Assembly (NCBI RefSeq): GCF_047496725.1
Contig: NC_132980.1
Span: forward strand, 1,493,001 to 1,557,000
Length of the DNA: 64,000 nt
DNA from: Anoplolepis gracilipes
Taxonomy: Eukaryota > Arthropoda > Insecta > Hymenoptera > Formicidae
Direction of reading: 5' to 3'
This document shows positions 1 to 11,231 of this stretch, piece after piece. A program made the position numbers and the translations under genes. Numbering within the stretch: the first letter of the stretch is position 1; each line of letters begins with the position of its first letter. The notes under the pieces are model-generated. The model had not been told where the DNA came from. It was given only the letters and a program-made list of their open reading frames with translations, and searched no databases.

Positions 1-1
1 T

Positions 2-1742
2 AATGATAAAGATATATATAAGTCGCAGAATAAAATTATCTTAGCAGATAAAATTGCTCATTGGATTATTAAAAATAATATCTCGCATAACTCTGCAAAT
101 AAATTATTATCAGTAATGAAATCAGAAAATTTGCTTGTTCCAAAAGATTGTAGAACATTACTAAAAACTCCTTCATTATGTAATATTGTAAATATGCCAC
201 CTGGTGCATATATACATTTAGTTATTGAAAAAGGCATAATTGAAAAGATGAAAAATACATTAACAGAGAATTTAGAAATTTTACCGTTAACAATTAATAT
301 TGATGGCTTACCATTGAGCAAATCATCAAAGAGTCACTTTTGGCTTATTTTAATGTCAATTGGTTTATTAGAAATTTCAGAACCTTTTATTGTCGGTATT
401 TATCATGGATTAAAAAAACCAGAATCGGTAATGGATTTTTTAAATTTATTTGTGGAAGAATATTTGCTTTTAAGAAAAAATGGTATTACTATAGAATAAA
501 GTTGTTAGGCCAATATTAAAAAAAATTATTTTTGATACACCTGCTACAGCATTTGTTCTATCAATAAAATCTCATACAGAGTATTTTGGTTGCAATAAAT
601 GTACGCAAAAGGATAAATATCTTAGAGTCCAAATGACATTTTCAGAACTTGATATCACATTAAGAACTAAAAAAATTTTGCTTTACATTTACAACAAGAA
701 CATCATAAAGGTTCTACTCCTTTAGAAAATATAGGAATTGGTTTAATTAGTAATGTGCCGTTCGATTATATGTATTTAGTATGCCTTGGTATTATGAATA
801 CACTTGTATTGTTTTGGACTGGAAAAAAGGAAATAAGTCAATTAAAATTAAATGATCATGATATAAATTCAATATCAAAAACTATGAAAATTTTCCGAAA
901 ATATATCTCTGAGGAGTTTTATCGTCTAACAAGAGCTATAGAAGATGTAGAACATTGGAAAGCAACAGAATTTAGACAATTTCTTTTATATACAGATCCT
1001 GCTGCAACGCAAGGAAAATTGCCTTAATATTCAATATAAACATTTTTTTATACTTACACATCGCTATAAGAATTTTATGTTATCAGAGTGTATTAGGCTT
1101 AATGCATATGCAAAATCTTTAATTCGATATTTTATTGAAAAGTAAAAAAAATATATGGTAAGGAACATATAACGTGCATAATCTCTTGCATCTTTGCGAT
1201 GATGTATTATTATTTGGAAAACTTGATAATTTTAGTGCATTTAAATTCGAAAGTTATATGAGTCAGATAAAAAAAAATAAAGAATGCACAGTATCCCTTA
1301 CAACAAATATATAATAGAGTTGTTGAAGATAGAAAGCTAACATCTGCTAACAAGTTTAATTTACGTGAAAAAGATGACAACTCTTTAATAATTAATGAAA
1401 ATGGAAAAATTTATAGATATTATAAAAAAATGTCTTTTGAAAATTTTACAATATCACTAGCTCAAAGAAAATAACTGAGTTCTTTTAAGAAATTTTAATT
1501 ATATGCTTATTTCAAATTCTTATAAAAATGAAAGTAACGACATAAAAATAACTGAAAAAATTTTTCAAAATATATCAAATTTCATAGAAAAGCCTTCATT
1601 TAGTTTAACTATAAAAGTCGTTGATATACATGAAACACCAAATACAGCAACATTTGATTGTAAAGATATAAAAGTAAAATGTTTAATTTTACCAATAAAT
1701 GATAAATTTGCAGTAATTCCATTATTACACAACAATTTGTAA
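2..1742 (+). pseudogene. Decayed 'transposase domain' family gene, cut by the left window edge
   Basis: An open frame runs from the window edge through position 499. It includes the block D-C-R-T-L-L-x-T-P followed by N-M-P-P-G, and then I-N-I-D-G-L-P-L, which are hallmarks of the transposase-like proteins that are very numerous in ant genomes. Later frames (about 540-700, 755-1,027, 1,030-1,330, 1,503-1,742) continue the same protein in order: a cysteine-bearing block (F-G-C-N-K-C-T), the D-Y-M-Y-L-V-C-L-G-I-M block, W-K-A-T-E-F-R-Q-F-L-L-Y-T, D-N-F-S-A-F-x-F-E and a C-terminal segment ending in P-L-L-H. Several frameshifts and stops separate these pieces, so the copy is dead. Family assignment rests on remembered motif order; the exact superfamily was not determined. 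Confidence 0.7.
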
Positions 1743-1937
1743 TATCTATTGCATATTAAAGTATTATGTTCACACATGTAAAGTTCAAATATTATGTTAA
1801 CATTTAATAATTTTTTTCTAATTTATATTTAATTTATAATTTATAATTTTATTTAAAATTAAGTATGAGTAAATAAACTGTTATAAGTATAAATAAATTC
1901 TTAAAATTTGCATTTTTAAACGATATATTGTTTGCAG

Positions 1938-2128
1938 TTACTTTATTCTGTTGTAAAATTCAATGCCGAGTATGAGGGAGACGAAATATATTCTGTAATA
2001 CCAACTATATTGTTAAAAGAAAATGACAAATATTCCTACTGGCCTAAAAAGGACACTCATTAAGTGTAAAAAACCTCAGAATGATTGGATTATGCACCCG
2101 GTTACCGTAATTGATAAATATGATAAGT
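1938..2128 (+). pseudogene. DUF4806-like host exon relic
   Basis: A good acceptor (tttgcag) precedes a frame reading Y-S-V-V-K-F-N and then V-I-P-T-I-L-L-K-E-N-D-K-Y-S-Y-W-P-K. This resembles the first conserved segment of the DUF4806 proteins that are abundant in ants (a V-V-x-F ... V-P-x-x-W ... Y-W-P-P pattern). Near 2,055-2,065 the frame shifts, after which it reads K-C-K-K-P-Q-N-D-W-I-M-H-P-V-T-V-I. The expected donor after about 2,128 reads ATAAGT instead of GTAAGT. The Penelope element begins about 110 bases downstream, so the exon relic and the relic at 4,096-4,505 may be two halves of one split gene. The assignment is by pattern only. Confidence 0.4.
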
Positions 2129-2421
2129 ATATTTGCTAACATAATTAAAAATAAAGAGCAGCATACAAATATAATTTTATTGTTATTTTGTGTATGTATT
2201 TATTGTATCAAATCTAAGATAAGTAAGCTCCCTATAAAAATCAAAATTGGTAATCGTTGGCAATGGAGAGCTGGTATATTTGTTAATAAAAAACTAAAGG
2301 ATAAAAATATAATTTGAAGAAACCATAATTAAGGTATTTAATAATATAAACAAAACATTCTAAGTTTTTTACATATAATGTGAGAAAGTAAACATTAATT
2401 GACAAAAATTACAGTACGTAC

Positions 2422-2450
2422 GTTTCGGCTTGTTTTCAAGCCATCTTCAG
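2422..2450 (-). ncRNA. Hammerhead ribozyme core (type found in Penelope pseudo-LTRs)
   Basis: On the minus strand the stretch reads CTGAAGA, then a stem II hairpin (GGCTTG / CAAGCC closed by AAAA), then GAAAC followed by GTACGTAC. CTGANGA-stem-GAAA is the conserved hammerhead core, and minimal versions are known in the pseudo-LTRs of Penelope elements. Stem III would be very short (ACGT/ACGT-like), as in the known Penelope versions that may act as dimers. Stem I pairing is weak by eye, so activity is not assured. Confidence 0.65.
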
Positions 2451-3099
2451 CGTTAAACATTAAAAAGTGATTTGAAAAAGATTTCCCTTTTTATGAACTA
2501 AAGTAAGTATTGGATAGTACATATTCGTGTTTTTAATCTAATAGTTCGAATATATTATGGGACGCGTAACATATTTGTTTTTATTTTTGTTGGGTGTGGT
2601 ATGCTCACCGTTAATTTTTGAATATTGTGGTCCATTGTTCGTATGTCGATTTGGAAGTCACCCTAAGATGTTAATGCAATTGAGATTATTTCCATGGATT
2701 TGTATCTATAAATTTCACATTTAAACAATCGGTGTAAATGTTGCGTATATGTTGTGTCAGTCGATTATTGTAATAATATTTGATGTACTTCAAGGACGCG
2801 TGTTTCAAGTCAACGATCCTTCTCAAACAATGGATATGAGAAAGAGTAAAACAATTTTTAGAACGTTAATTATAAATTAGTGGTATCATTATGTAACGAA
2901 CATGTCGAAATGAGAGTGTGAGTCATATTGATAAAATTAAGTGTTATGTGTTAAAATTATAAATAATAGTTAAGAATTATGAGTCATTAAGTATCAAAAA
3001 TTAAGATGTAGTCCGTGAGTCTAAACAATTCGCAATTACGTGTGTATTGGTTGTAATAATCTAAATTATTATACATTAAAATAACTTACAATTTTTTTA

Positions 3100-3600
3100 G
3101 GAAATCTCGCCAGAAGTGATGTCAATATAAAAAGCTCGCTTGTCGCAGTTACGGTTGATTTATAAATGGTAGAAAACATGAACAGTTCTAATATGTTTGT
3201 TTGTTTCTGTGTATGACTTTCAAAGTTTTGGTAGATTGTTAATAACATCGTTATATATCTAGGGGAGGCATTCCGTATTTGTTTGCAGATTAATGCTATT
3301 GCGTTGTCTTTTTATATGAAGTATTTCAGAAATTATTCTTTTATTATAAACAGTTTCTTTGTTAAGGATTTTGACGTCATCCCAATTAAAATGGTGATTG
3401 TGGCTAAGTCTATGCTCCGTGATGACAGACCGACTATTAACATTGCAGTTAATATTTCTTTTGTGTTCTTTGATCCTTGTTGATAACTTCCTGCTCGTCT
3501 GTCCGACATACGAAGCATCACAGTTACCACAATCAATTTTGTAAATGACGTTGGTATTGGAATTTTTAGGGATGGTATCTTTGTGTGCTTTGACAATGGA
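3100..3600 (-). pseudogene. Penelope GIY-YIG endonuclease C-terminal fragment
   Basis: Read on the minus strand from 3,600, the frame gives Y-K-I-D-C-G-N-C-D-A-S-Y-V-G-Q-T-S-R-K-L, followed by R-I-K-E-H and later I-T-E-H-R. This is the C-x2-C, Y-V-G-Q-T, R-x3-H arrangement of the Penelope GIY-YIG nuclease. It continues through H-F-N-W-D-D-V-K-I-L and Q-R-N-S-I-N-L-Q-T-N-T, the usual C-terminal segment. The enzyme would nick target DNA for target-primed reverse transcription in the nucleus. The frame is open across this stretch, but the polymerase portion is absent, so the copy cannot move by itself. Confidence 0.8.
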
Positions 3601-3615
3601 TATTAATGTTTAACG

Positions 3616-3644
3616 CTGAAGATGGCTTGAAAACAAGCCGAAAC
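3616..3644 (+). ncRNA. Hammerhead ribozyme core, inverted copy
   Basis: Same core as the copy at 2,422-2,450, here on the plus strand inside the inverted pseudo-LTR: CTGAAGA, the six-base-pair stem II with an AAAA loop, then GAAAC. Core and stem II are unchanged. The first difference in the surroundings is just downstream (CTGAAA here against CTGTAA in the other arm). Confidence 0.65.
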
Positions 3645-3849
3645 GTACGTACTGAAATTTTTGTCAATTAATGTTTACTTTCTCATATTATATGTAAAAA
3701 ACTTAGAATGTTTTCTTTATATTGTTAAATACCTCAATTATGGTTTCTTCAAATTATATTTTTATCCTTTAGTTTTTTATTAACAAATATACCAGCTCTC
3801 CATTGCCTACGATTACCAATTTTGATATTTATTGTATGTATGACTGTAT

Positions 3850-4505
3850 ATAAGTATGTATATAGGGTGATGCCAAACGGTTCAGCCACTTATGAACAAA
3901 TTGCTTCTGAGAAACATCCAGAAATGCTTTTATAAAAAGTTAAACATAGGTCTAAAAAAGACTTAAAAATGTATTTGAGTGTTAACATTTTCAAGCAATT
4001 TTTATATATGTTTTAAACTTTCTATTTAAGATTTTTTTATCAAATCACATTGGAGTTTTTGACACCTCGTATGTACATATATAAATTTTTATTTTGTGTG
4101 TGTGCAAAATATTAATGACATCTTGAAAGAATTAATTTTTATAGATTCATATGAACATAGTCTCCAAAACGAGAGAAGATTAATGAAAGACAAAAGTAAT
4201 ACCGAATCGGAATCTCAATTAGGCTGTGGATTAAGAAATAAAAAAGTTTTATTTCACATTTTAGAAAAAAATGAAAACGGTATAAAAATTTTCTTGGATA
4301 ATATTTATTGGAAACTATTTTTTGTGCTTGAAATGAATATAATTATTCTCTTGAGTGTTATCTTATTTTCATATAAGATAATTCTTTTTTAGATAATATT
4401 AATAAGCAACACAAAACATAAATAATATTTTTCAGATAACTAGTACTTCAAGCGAAAATGAAATCAGCGATAATGATTCTATTCCCGAGTTAAATGAAAA
4501 CATAC
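3850..4505 (+). pseudogene. Probable continuation of the split DUF4806-like gene
   Basis: A 98-codon frame (4,096-4,392) contains an acidic and polar segment N-T-E-S-E-S-Q-L-G-C-G-L-R-N-K-K, which resembles the low-complexity linker of DUF4806 proteins. At 4,430-4,436 there is a good acceptor (tttttcag) followed by a short frame T-S-T-S-S-E-N-E-I-S-D-N-D-S, an acidic linker-type exon that ends near 4,505. No clear catalytic or structural domain is present. The link to the exon at 1,938 is inferred from position and composition. Confidence 0.25.
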
Positions 4506-4509
4506 AAGG

Positions 4510-5675
4510 TATAATAGCGATATTCTATATTTATTTTTTTACTTTATATGAAAAGATATTACATACTATAATAAATTATATATAAAAATAATTTGCCAAT
4601 TTTTGCTTTTAAAAATAATTTTTCGCTGAAACTTTATTAAAAAGTTACCAAAAACCAGATAGCTTAAGACTAACAAGCTATTAAACCATTATAAAAATAA
4701 CGTATCCATAAGTCGAACAAAAAAATTAATAATATTCCATAATTATTTGTTATTTTTTTGCTACTTTTTATTTCCAAAAATATTTTTTGATCCAACTTTA
4801 AGAAGATACCAAGAACAAAATGCGGTATTTAAGAATAAAATGCATTAAAGAAATTAATTGCTTGCATTATAGCATCAGCATATTTTCCAAATTATTAGCT
4901 TAAGATATCTAGGCTCTGAATTTTTTGCTCGCCAAATAAATTTAAAAAATAACTAAAAATTGACACAACAAACTAATAGTTAAGAGCTGATTACTTTATA
5001 TTAAGTTAATAATCATTACTTTATTTTTACAGCTTCGTAAAATAAAGGAGGTGTCTATCTATGTTGAAGATTCTTAATACAATAAAAATATAAAGAAAAT
5101 AATAAATAAATTTGTTCCAAATGCAGAAATAAACGGTTCTGACACTTTAAATGACAGATGACAATTAGGACAACTGAAAATTGGCAGAACAAATTGACAA
5201 CAGACAACTATTTCCATATCGTTTTAGTCATTTTTAAACTTATTTCGCAAGTACAAAATCCTGAATATCTTAAGAATAAATAATCGAGAGTAAATATTCG
5301 AGAAACATTGTGATGCCATATGCGGATGTATATATTATCTATTGTATTACAAATATTTCCAACTAAATGGAAAATAAAATTTATAAATTTTACAATCCAT
5401 ACTTGTATTTTAATTATTAAATGTATTACAAGGAATAAACTTATAATCGTATTTAAATCTGCATTTAATTCCGTATTTAACTCTGGAAAGCATAAATTTT
5501 TCTTAACAATTTAATTTAATGTTTATGTGATCAACATAAATTTATTTATTGAAAACGTACTTTCAAGAGAGCCATCAGTTTTTATCATATTCAATATCAG
5601 AAAAGCTTAGGCCTCATTGGTTTGAAGTAAAATTTGTTTATTGGAAAAGTGTCAGCCAGATAAAATTAATTTTAT

Positions 5676-5708
<33 letters not shown>

Positions 5709-8100
5709 GAAATGGCACGATCACTTTTTTGAAGATAATTTTATTTATTCAACGAGCGTGTTTCTCACACAAGTAACCAATGAATTTATTTATTGAAAAT
5801 GCACATTGCGTGCAGTATCAGTTTTATCCATTATATAAATGTGTTCAGGGAAACTAAATTATATTTGTTTATTGGTAACGTCATCAAATAACTGAAGCTA
5901 ATTTTTTGGAAAAATATATAATCGAATTATTGAAAATATTATATATTATTTTATTTATTTGGAGGGGCTGCTGTGTCATTAATTATTGACAAATTAATTA
6001 ATACTTATTTGATGACACAAATTTATTTATTAATATGTTCGGATTATCAGGTTTAATTTTGTTCAATATTAATACTGAGAAAAGTTTCCAAATTACTGAA
6101 ACGCATTTTATGCATTTACAAGTTATTTAATAAATAAATTTATTTATTGTTAAAAGCGTATTCATAAATAGTTTTCATTTTGAAACTTTTTATCTAGTCT
6201 GGTTTTTTTAATTATTAATTCATAATATGTTAATCAACGTTATCACATTTCTATTGCCGTCACAAAAATAATTAATCTCTGCTAATAAAACGCTAATGTG
6301 TGAGAAAAACACACATTTCATTAATTACTGACTGTAATTTGTTAATCAGCATTTTGACATTATCTGATTATCTTTTACTGTCGTTCAATAATGACAGGAA
6401 TCATTGGGGAATACATTAATAAAATAATTATTAATTTGATTACATTTACAATTAGTCAAATTTTCTTGACAAACAGATTCAATGACCGGATGCGTTTGCA
6501 CGTTTAATAAAATTAATATATTCCAGGATAAATTTTCGACAAGATATGCGAACGTTTATCGATTATTATTATAATTCTGTTAATCAACATAATTTTACTC
6601 AATTACTTTTGAATGCTGCATAAAAGTATTCGAATAACTTCCTTTATATACATATAGTAATCTGGTTATTAAATTAAATACAAATTATACACATCAGTGT
6701 CGGTATACTCTTTTTTTATAATTATTGATTAAAAGAAAATACTAAAACTGGCTTCTCATTAAATTGATTATATAAGGAAGAATAACTCACGTCACAAATA
6801 GTAAAAGCATCAAGATCGTGCTAGTGTGAGCGATTGTGCGAATTATTTCGAATTCTCATTTTTTTATGCAACTTCATTAAAATATCAATTTCGAATTTGT
6901 AAACTTAATTTTCATATTTTTTTATATCTATATAAAATATATTTATATAAAATTAATATTAATAAATTATAATGTAATATGCTATTATATTTCAATATTC
7001 CAACTGATACTTTAAAGCAATTATTTCTTTTTACTTGCTAAATCATTAAAATATTAATCAAACTTTTTAAAAAGCTTTGTATACTACACTACGGATTTAA
7101 AACTCTCCTCATCTATCTGACAAGACCAGTAGAATTATACACAAGTAGATGGATCACTAAATTAATGTACCCATAAGTTCTCTCTGTGTTAGCTTTATTT
7201 CCATTGGATGCTTTACGCGTCTCCACAAACAGAGTGGTGTCCAATTTTTAAACTGCACATTGAAATTCCGATTAAGGGGCCGGATGCCAGAACCAAGACC
7301 CACATAAATTTATTTTTGAAGAAGTTATTTACCATTTTGTGTATTCTGAATAATAGCCCATCTCAATTGATGCGAGAACACCTAAACATTTCCAAATAAC
7401 ATAACAATAAAAGTAAAGAAAAGTAAAATAGATTTCTAGTTTTCAGGTTTTATGTAAAACAAGGCTCACCTTTGCAATAATCCATCGCAAACAATAAAAC
7501 TGCAGTTGAAATTTGAATGAATTTCTTGATATCTTCCATAATACAAATGTAAGAAAAGAATCGAAGAAAAATTTCTTCATTCTATAATTTGATTTTCCTT
7601 TAAAGTAAATTTTTGTTTCTTTAAAGTAAATTCATGTTTTTAATTCAAAGAGACATCTTTCTTCTAGAATATTAAATTCTAGATAACCAAATTTAACCGA
7701 AATGTTTAAAAAAAAATTCAAAAACCACAAAATAAAAATAAACGGAAAACCATTTAGAAAATTAAACTTAATTAGAAAGTTGAAATTAATTAGAAAATTA
7801 ATAACTAATTAGATTTAATAGCGGAGCAAAATATTGGAAACTATATAACTCATTTATATTCTATAGTTTTTTAAAATTCGAGTTTACTCGTAGATTACAG
7901 ACATGCAGGCATAAATATATTTTACGTTTTTTATGTAGCTAGCTATAACTACATATATTACATTGAGCAATGAATAAAATTTTTTATAATTATTCATATA
8001 TAGCATGTGAAAGCTATTGCTATAAAAAGCTGCGTAAAAATCTACGCGCTAAAAAAATTAAAAAAAATATTTTAATAAAATAAATTATATTTTTGTGTTT
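4510..8100. other. AT-rich non-coding stretch
   Basis: No convincing gene is seen. It holds a (TA)n run at about 5,680-5,707 and several widely spaced repeats of the word TTTATTTATT (around 5,540, 5,785, 6,020 and 6,135), often after AAAT or GAAT. It also has a patch of TAATTA-rich sequence at 5,970-6,600. The open frames at 5,320-5,514 and 7,208-7,399 look like chance ORFs. Confidence 0.5.
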
Positions 8101-9180
8101 TGAAATTTACGTAATAACGATGCTGTAAGATTGTCATGGTAATTGTTGCGCCGATTTTGCCAGATTCCTTGCTGAAGACTTCCGTTTTCCTCTTTCTCGA
8201 GCAATAGAGATATAGCTACTACGCTACTATATTAGAACTGGGCTTTCCCTTCACTTTGAACTTGAATACCTGCAAAATGGTAAGAATAAGAAAATGTGGA
8301 CTACGTCAACAAGTTAGCACATAATTAGTACTAAATTAAACGAAAGTTATTTAGGTCAATATTTCGTATTTTTTGTGAGCCTCCGAATTTAATGTGAATA
8401 GACTATATTATTCCTAAATTCAGGGATATAGCTTCTCAAAGTTATACAAATCGCAAACGCAAACACGCACGAGAATACCTTGCGAAGTCAACGGAATGCA
8501 AAGAAAAACCAAAGACAACAAAACCGAACAATAACGCGATGACCTTATTTTTCATCTGGAACAAGCGCGACACGAAGACACAATTCCATTATCATAATTT
8601 TATATTTTCTGATACTCTGTTTTCAATATTGAATTGCCCACATTGAACGCCAATTTAGAATATTTATTAAAGTATTATAATTAGATCGCTCGAGACGACA
8701 TATGTTAAATATCGAGTGGTTCTATCGACTTTAGATCGGCGTTTCACCTACTTTTATATCTGGCCTCTTTCGGACAATCTTTTGTTTAATAAATATTCTA
8801 ATAATTTTAACGCAATGCACTCTCTCTGGAAATTAAAAATGATTACAGGTGACATATTGAGCAATATAATTTAATAAATATTCTAATAAATTTTACACAT
8901 AGAATTTCTTAAAATCGTAAGAAAAAATGAGACGCAGCGTGAACTGCGTCTATTTGTTCTAAAACATTTTTGTTGTTTAATGCGTGTCTGCATGTGGCTG
9001 AAATAATTTTTTTAATTTATCAAAAACTTAATAAATCTATTAAAAATAAAATAAGAACAATTAAATTTTCACACCAGATTTACGCACATTCAAATAATAT
9101 TGCACGAAATACTAGAAAGTTGTGCGATGACCACGACAAAAAAAATCTATTTCGTAAATAATACGTATTAGATTACCTCA
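8100..9180. other. AT-rich stretch with a pyrimidine-rich exon-like segment
   Basis: Mostly AT-rich with no supported gene. At 8,170-8,290 a more complex segment has a pyrimidine tract (CCGTTTTCCTCTTTCTC) and ends CAAAATG followed at once by GTAAGAAT. This looks like a non-coding first exon that stops right after the start codon, a layout common in ribosomal-protein genes. No matching second exon was found downstream, so this stays a weak suggestion. Confidence 0.2.
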
Positions 9181-10160
9181 CAATTGTTCCGACGAAGCCC
9201 GATGCCATCCCAGACCTGCTCATCCTCTCTTTTGTTGCATCTTGGAACAACACTCGCGCGTTTAATAATTACGATACTCGAATATGCGATCGCGCCATCT
9301 TTCGATAATAATCACGTTCCTCGGCGCAGACCGTTTTAATCGCGACGTAAAAGAATATCGATATTGATCGCGCGCGGACAATCGGTAAATATTTTCGCCC
9401 GTTATTCAATTCGGAACCCCCGACATTCCTTCGCGCGCGAGATCACTCTTTCGATGTTGCGACGCAATGACCCGAAGATTACTGGCGTATGTAAGGACGA
9501 TAGCGAAACGACGAAGTCGCAAGATCAAACCAACTCGAAAATTGTGAGACACAATCGATTACGACAAATGCGCGCGACAATCTTTCTTGAAACTGTCCTT
9601 TGTAATCTCGATTCACTGCCGCGATGTATATATAATATACGCCCGCGAACGCGATAGTCGCATAAATGTAGGATAACGACGTTGAACTACCGCGGCCCAC
9701 CACAACTCACAGCTCCGTAAAGACTGTGTACGCTCTCCTATATCCCGGATCGATAGCCCGATCAATCCTGCGCACACGGGGTGCGTAATTGTGGCCAATT
9801 ATGTAGCGATACGTCATCTCGCTAGCGAGTCGCGTGCTCAAGGAAGTATCGAGAGTGTACGCACCCCCGATTACGACACGTCAAATCTGTCGGAATTTCT
9901 TCGAAAGACTCTTTATTGAGGTCAAAACCTTTAATTTCGATCGCAAGTATTATCCAGGATCCATCGTCGATGATTACAATCAGTCGCGACATGCCAGTTC
10001 CTTCGCCAGAAGAGTTCGCAGGATGCCTCTTAAGGGTGCGATTTTGTGCAGCCCTGGTTCCTTGCGCGGGGATCGTGCCTCGATCTGTCGATTTCGCGCA
10101 TTCTGGTTCTTTCCGATCACGCCGTGTCGGACTGATCCGTGCCGGTTACATTGCTTTTTC
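9180..10160. promoter_or_regulatory. CpG-rich island
   Basis: Composition changes sharply here: CpG dinucleotides are dense (runs such as CGCGCG, TCGCGAC, CGATCGC), in strong contrast to the AT-rich flanks. The open frames inside (9,364-9,657 and 9,834-10,337) show no recognisable domain, and the second runs into a (TA)n microsatellite, so they are probably not proteins. In ants, unmethylated CpG-rich islands often mark promoters or 5' UTRs, which makes a promoter the best guess. It ends abruptly at the microsatellite at 10,166. Confidence 0.35.
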
Positions 10161-10165
10161 ATATT

Positions 10166-10205
10166 ATATGTTATATATATATACATATATATATGTGTGT
10201 GTACG

Positions 10206-10272
<67 letters not shown>
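10166..10272. repeat. (TA)n / (TATG)n microsatellite
   Basis: Alternating TATATA and TATGTG words, pure TA from about 10,210 to 10,272. It creates artificial Ile-Tyr repeat frames on both strands. Confidence 0.95.
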
Positions 10273-10275
<3 letters not shown>

Positions 10276-11231
10276 TAAGGGATATTGCCAGAAAGAGAGT
10301 GAGCACCGCGCGGCTTACATGCAAGGTATCAATGTAAAAGATATAAATGTGCTAAATTAGAGGTATATGTATCTTTGAAAAACACTATTTTTTTTATCAT
10401 GAATATATTTGATTGAGAAAAAGGGCGATTCTCTTTTAAAGATATTTAAAAGATATTCAAATTGAAAAAACACATGTATGACAAAATAATAAAAAATTCA
10501 AAGCACTTCTAGCAGAAATGCATGTAACATGGAATATAAGATATTTAATTATTATTATTGAGTAAAATTTTATTATTTTATAAGCGAAATTTTCGGTTAA
10601 TTAAACATTAATATTTTTAAAAATTTAATTAGTCATTATTCTTTCTTTGTATTTGATTTTACACTAACATTCAAATTTAAAATTAAAAATTTGATGAAAA
10701 ATTGCTCGAAACTATAAAAACAGAATAAGAGATTTGCGAAAAAATTGTTACTTTTAATCAGTTACATATATGAAATTAATGTTTATTTTCTTCTAACAAA
10801 TTATATTTTATTAAGGAATTTTTTTATGTGTATGTCGAGAGATTAATTATTTTTTTTAACAAAAGAAATTATTAAAATAATTTTATTAGAAAAGACGTTT
10901 TTATTAAAGAAAAATAAACTATCTTTTAATTATCTTTAATTATCTTTTAATTTGTATTTCACAGAATTTTGCAAAAATCGATTTATAATAAATGAGAACG
11001 TGAAGAACTAAACTTATCTGCACGAGATAGAAAAACTTTGTTAGGTTCATGAGACGTATTATTATTATGATTATAAATATAATAATTTTCTATTCTATAC
11101 AAAACATATTTCTGTAAATATTAATCTGTTTTTAAATCACCTTTCTGCGAATCATATTTGAGTAATACGATTTTCTCAACTCGATACTTAGCTGAAACTA
11201 AATTCACACACACCGACTCTGATTATATATA
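10273..11231. other. AT-rich non-coding stretch
   Basis: No gene, RNA or organised repeat was seen in this stretch. Confidence 0.5.

Larger units (their letters stand above)
2240..3826 (-). mobile_element. Penelope-like retroelement fragment with inverted terminal copies
   Basis: Two arms of 224 bp (2,240-2,463 and 3,603-3,826) are inverted copies of each other with only scattered differences. Between them, on the minus strand, lies the C-terminal GIY-YIG endonuclease part of a Penelope-like ORF. The reverse-transcriptase part is missing, so this is a 5'-truncated copy with an inverted pseudo-LTR at its 5' side, an arrangement described for Penelope elements. The arm at 2,240-2,463 lies in the 3' position relative to the ORF and carries a hammerhead core on the same strand. 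No clean target duplication could be fixed. Confidence 0.8.

Noticed and set aside
3283..3483. Plus-strand ORF over the Penelope nuclease
   Set aside because: It is the complement of the recognisable GIY-YIG coding frame.
10139..10360. Open frames with long Ile-Tyr repeats on both strands
   Set aside because: They are translations of a (TA)n microsatellite; the same artefact occurs at 39,300-39,990 and 49,076-49,414.
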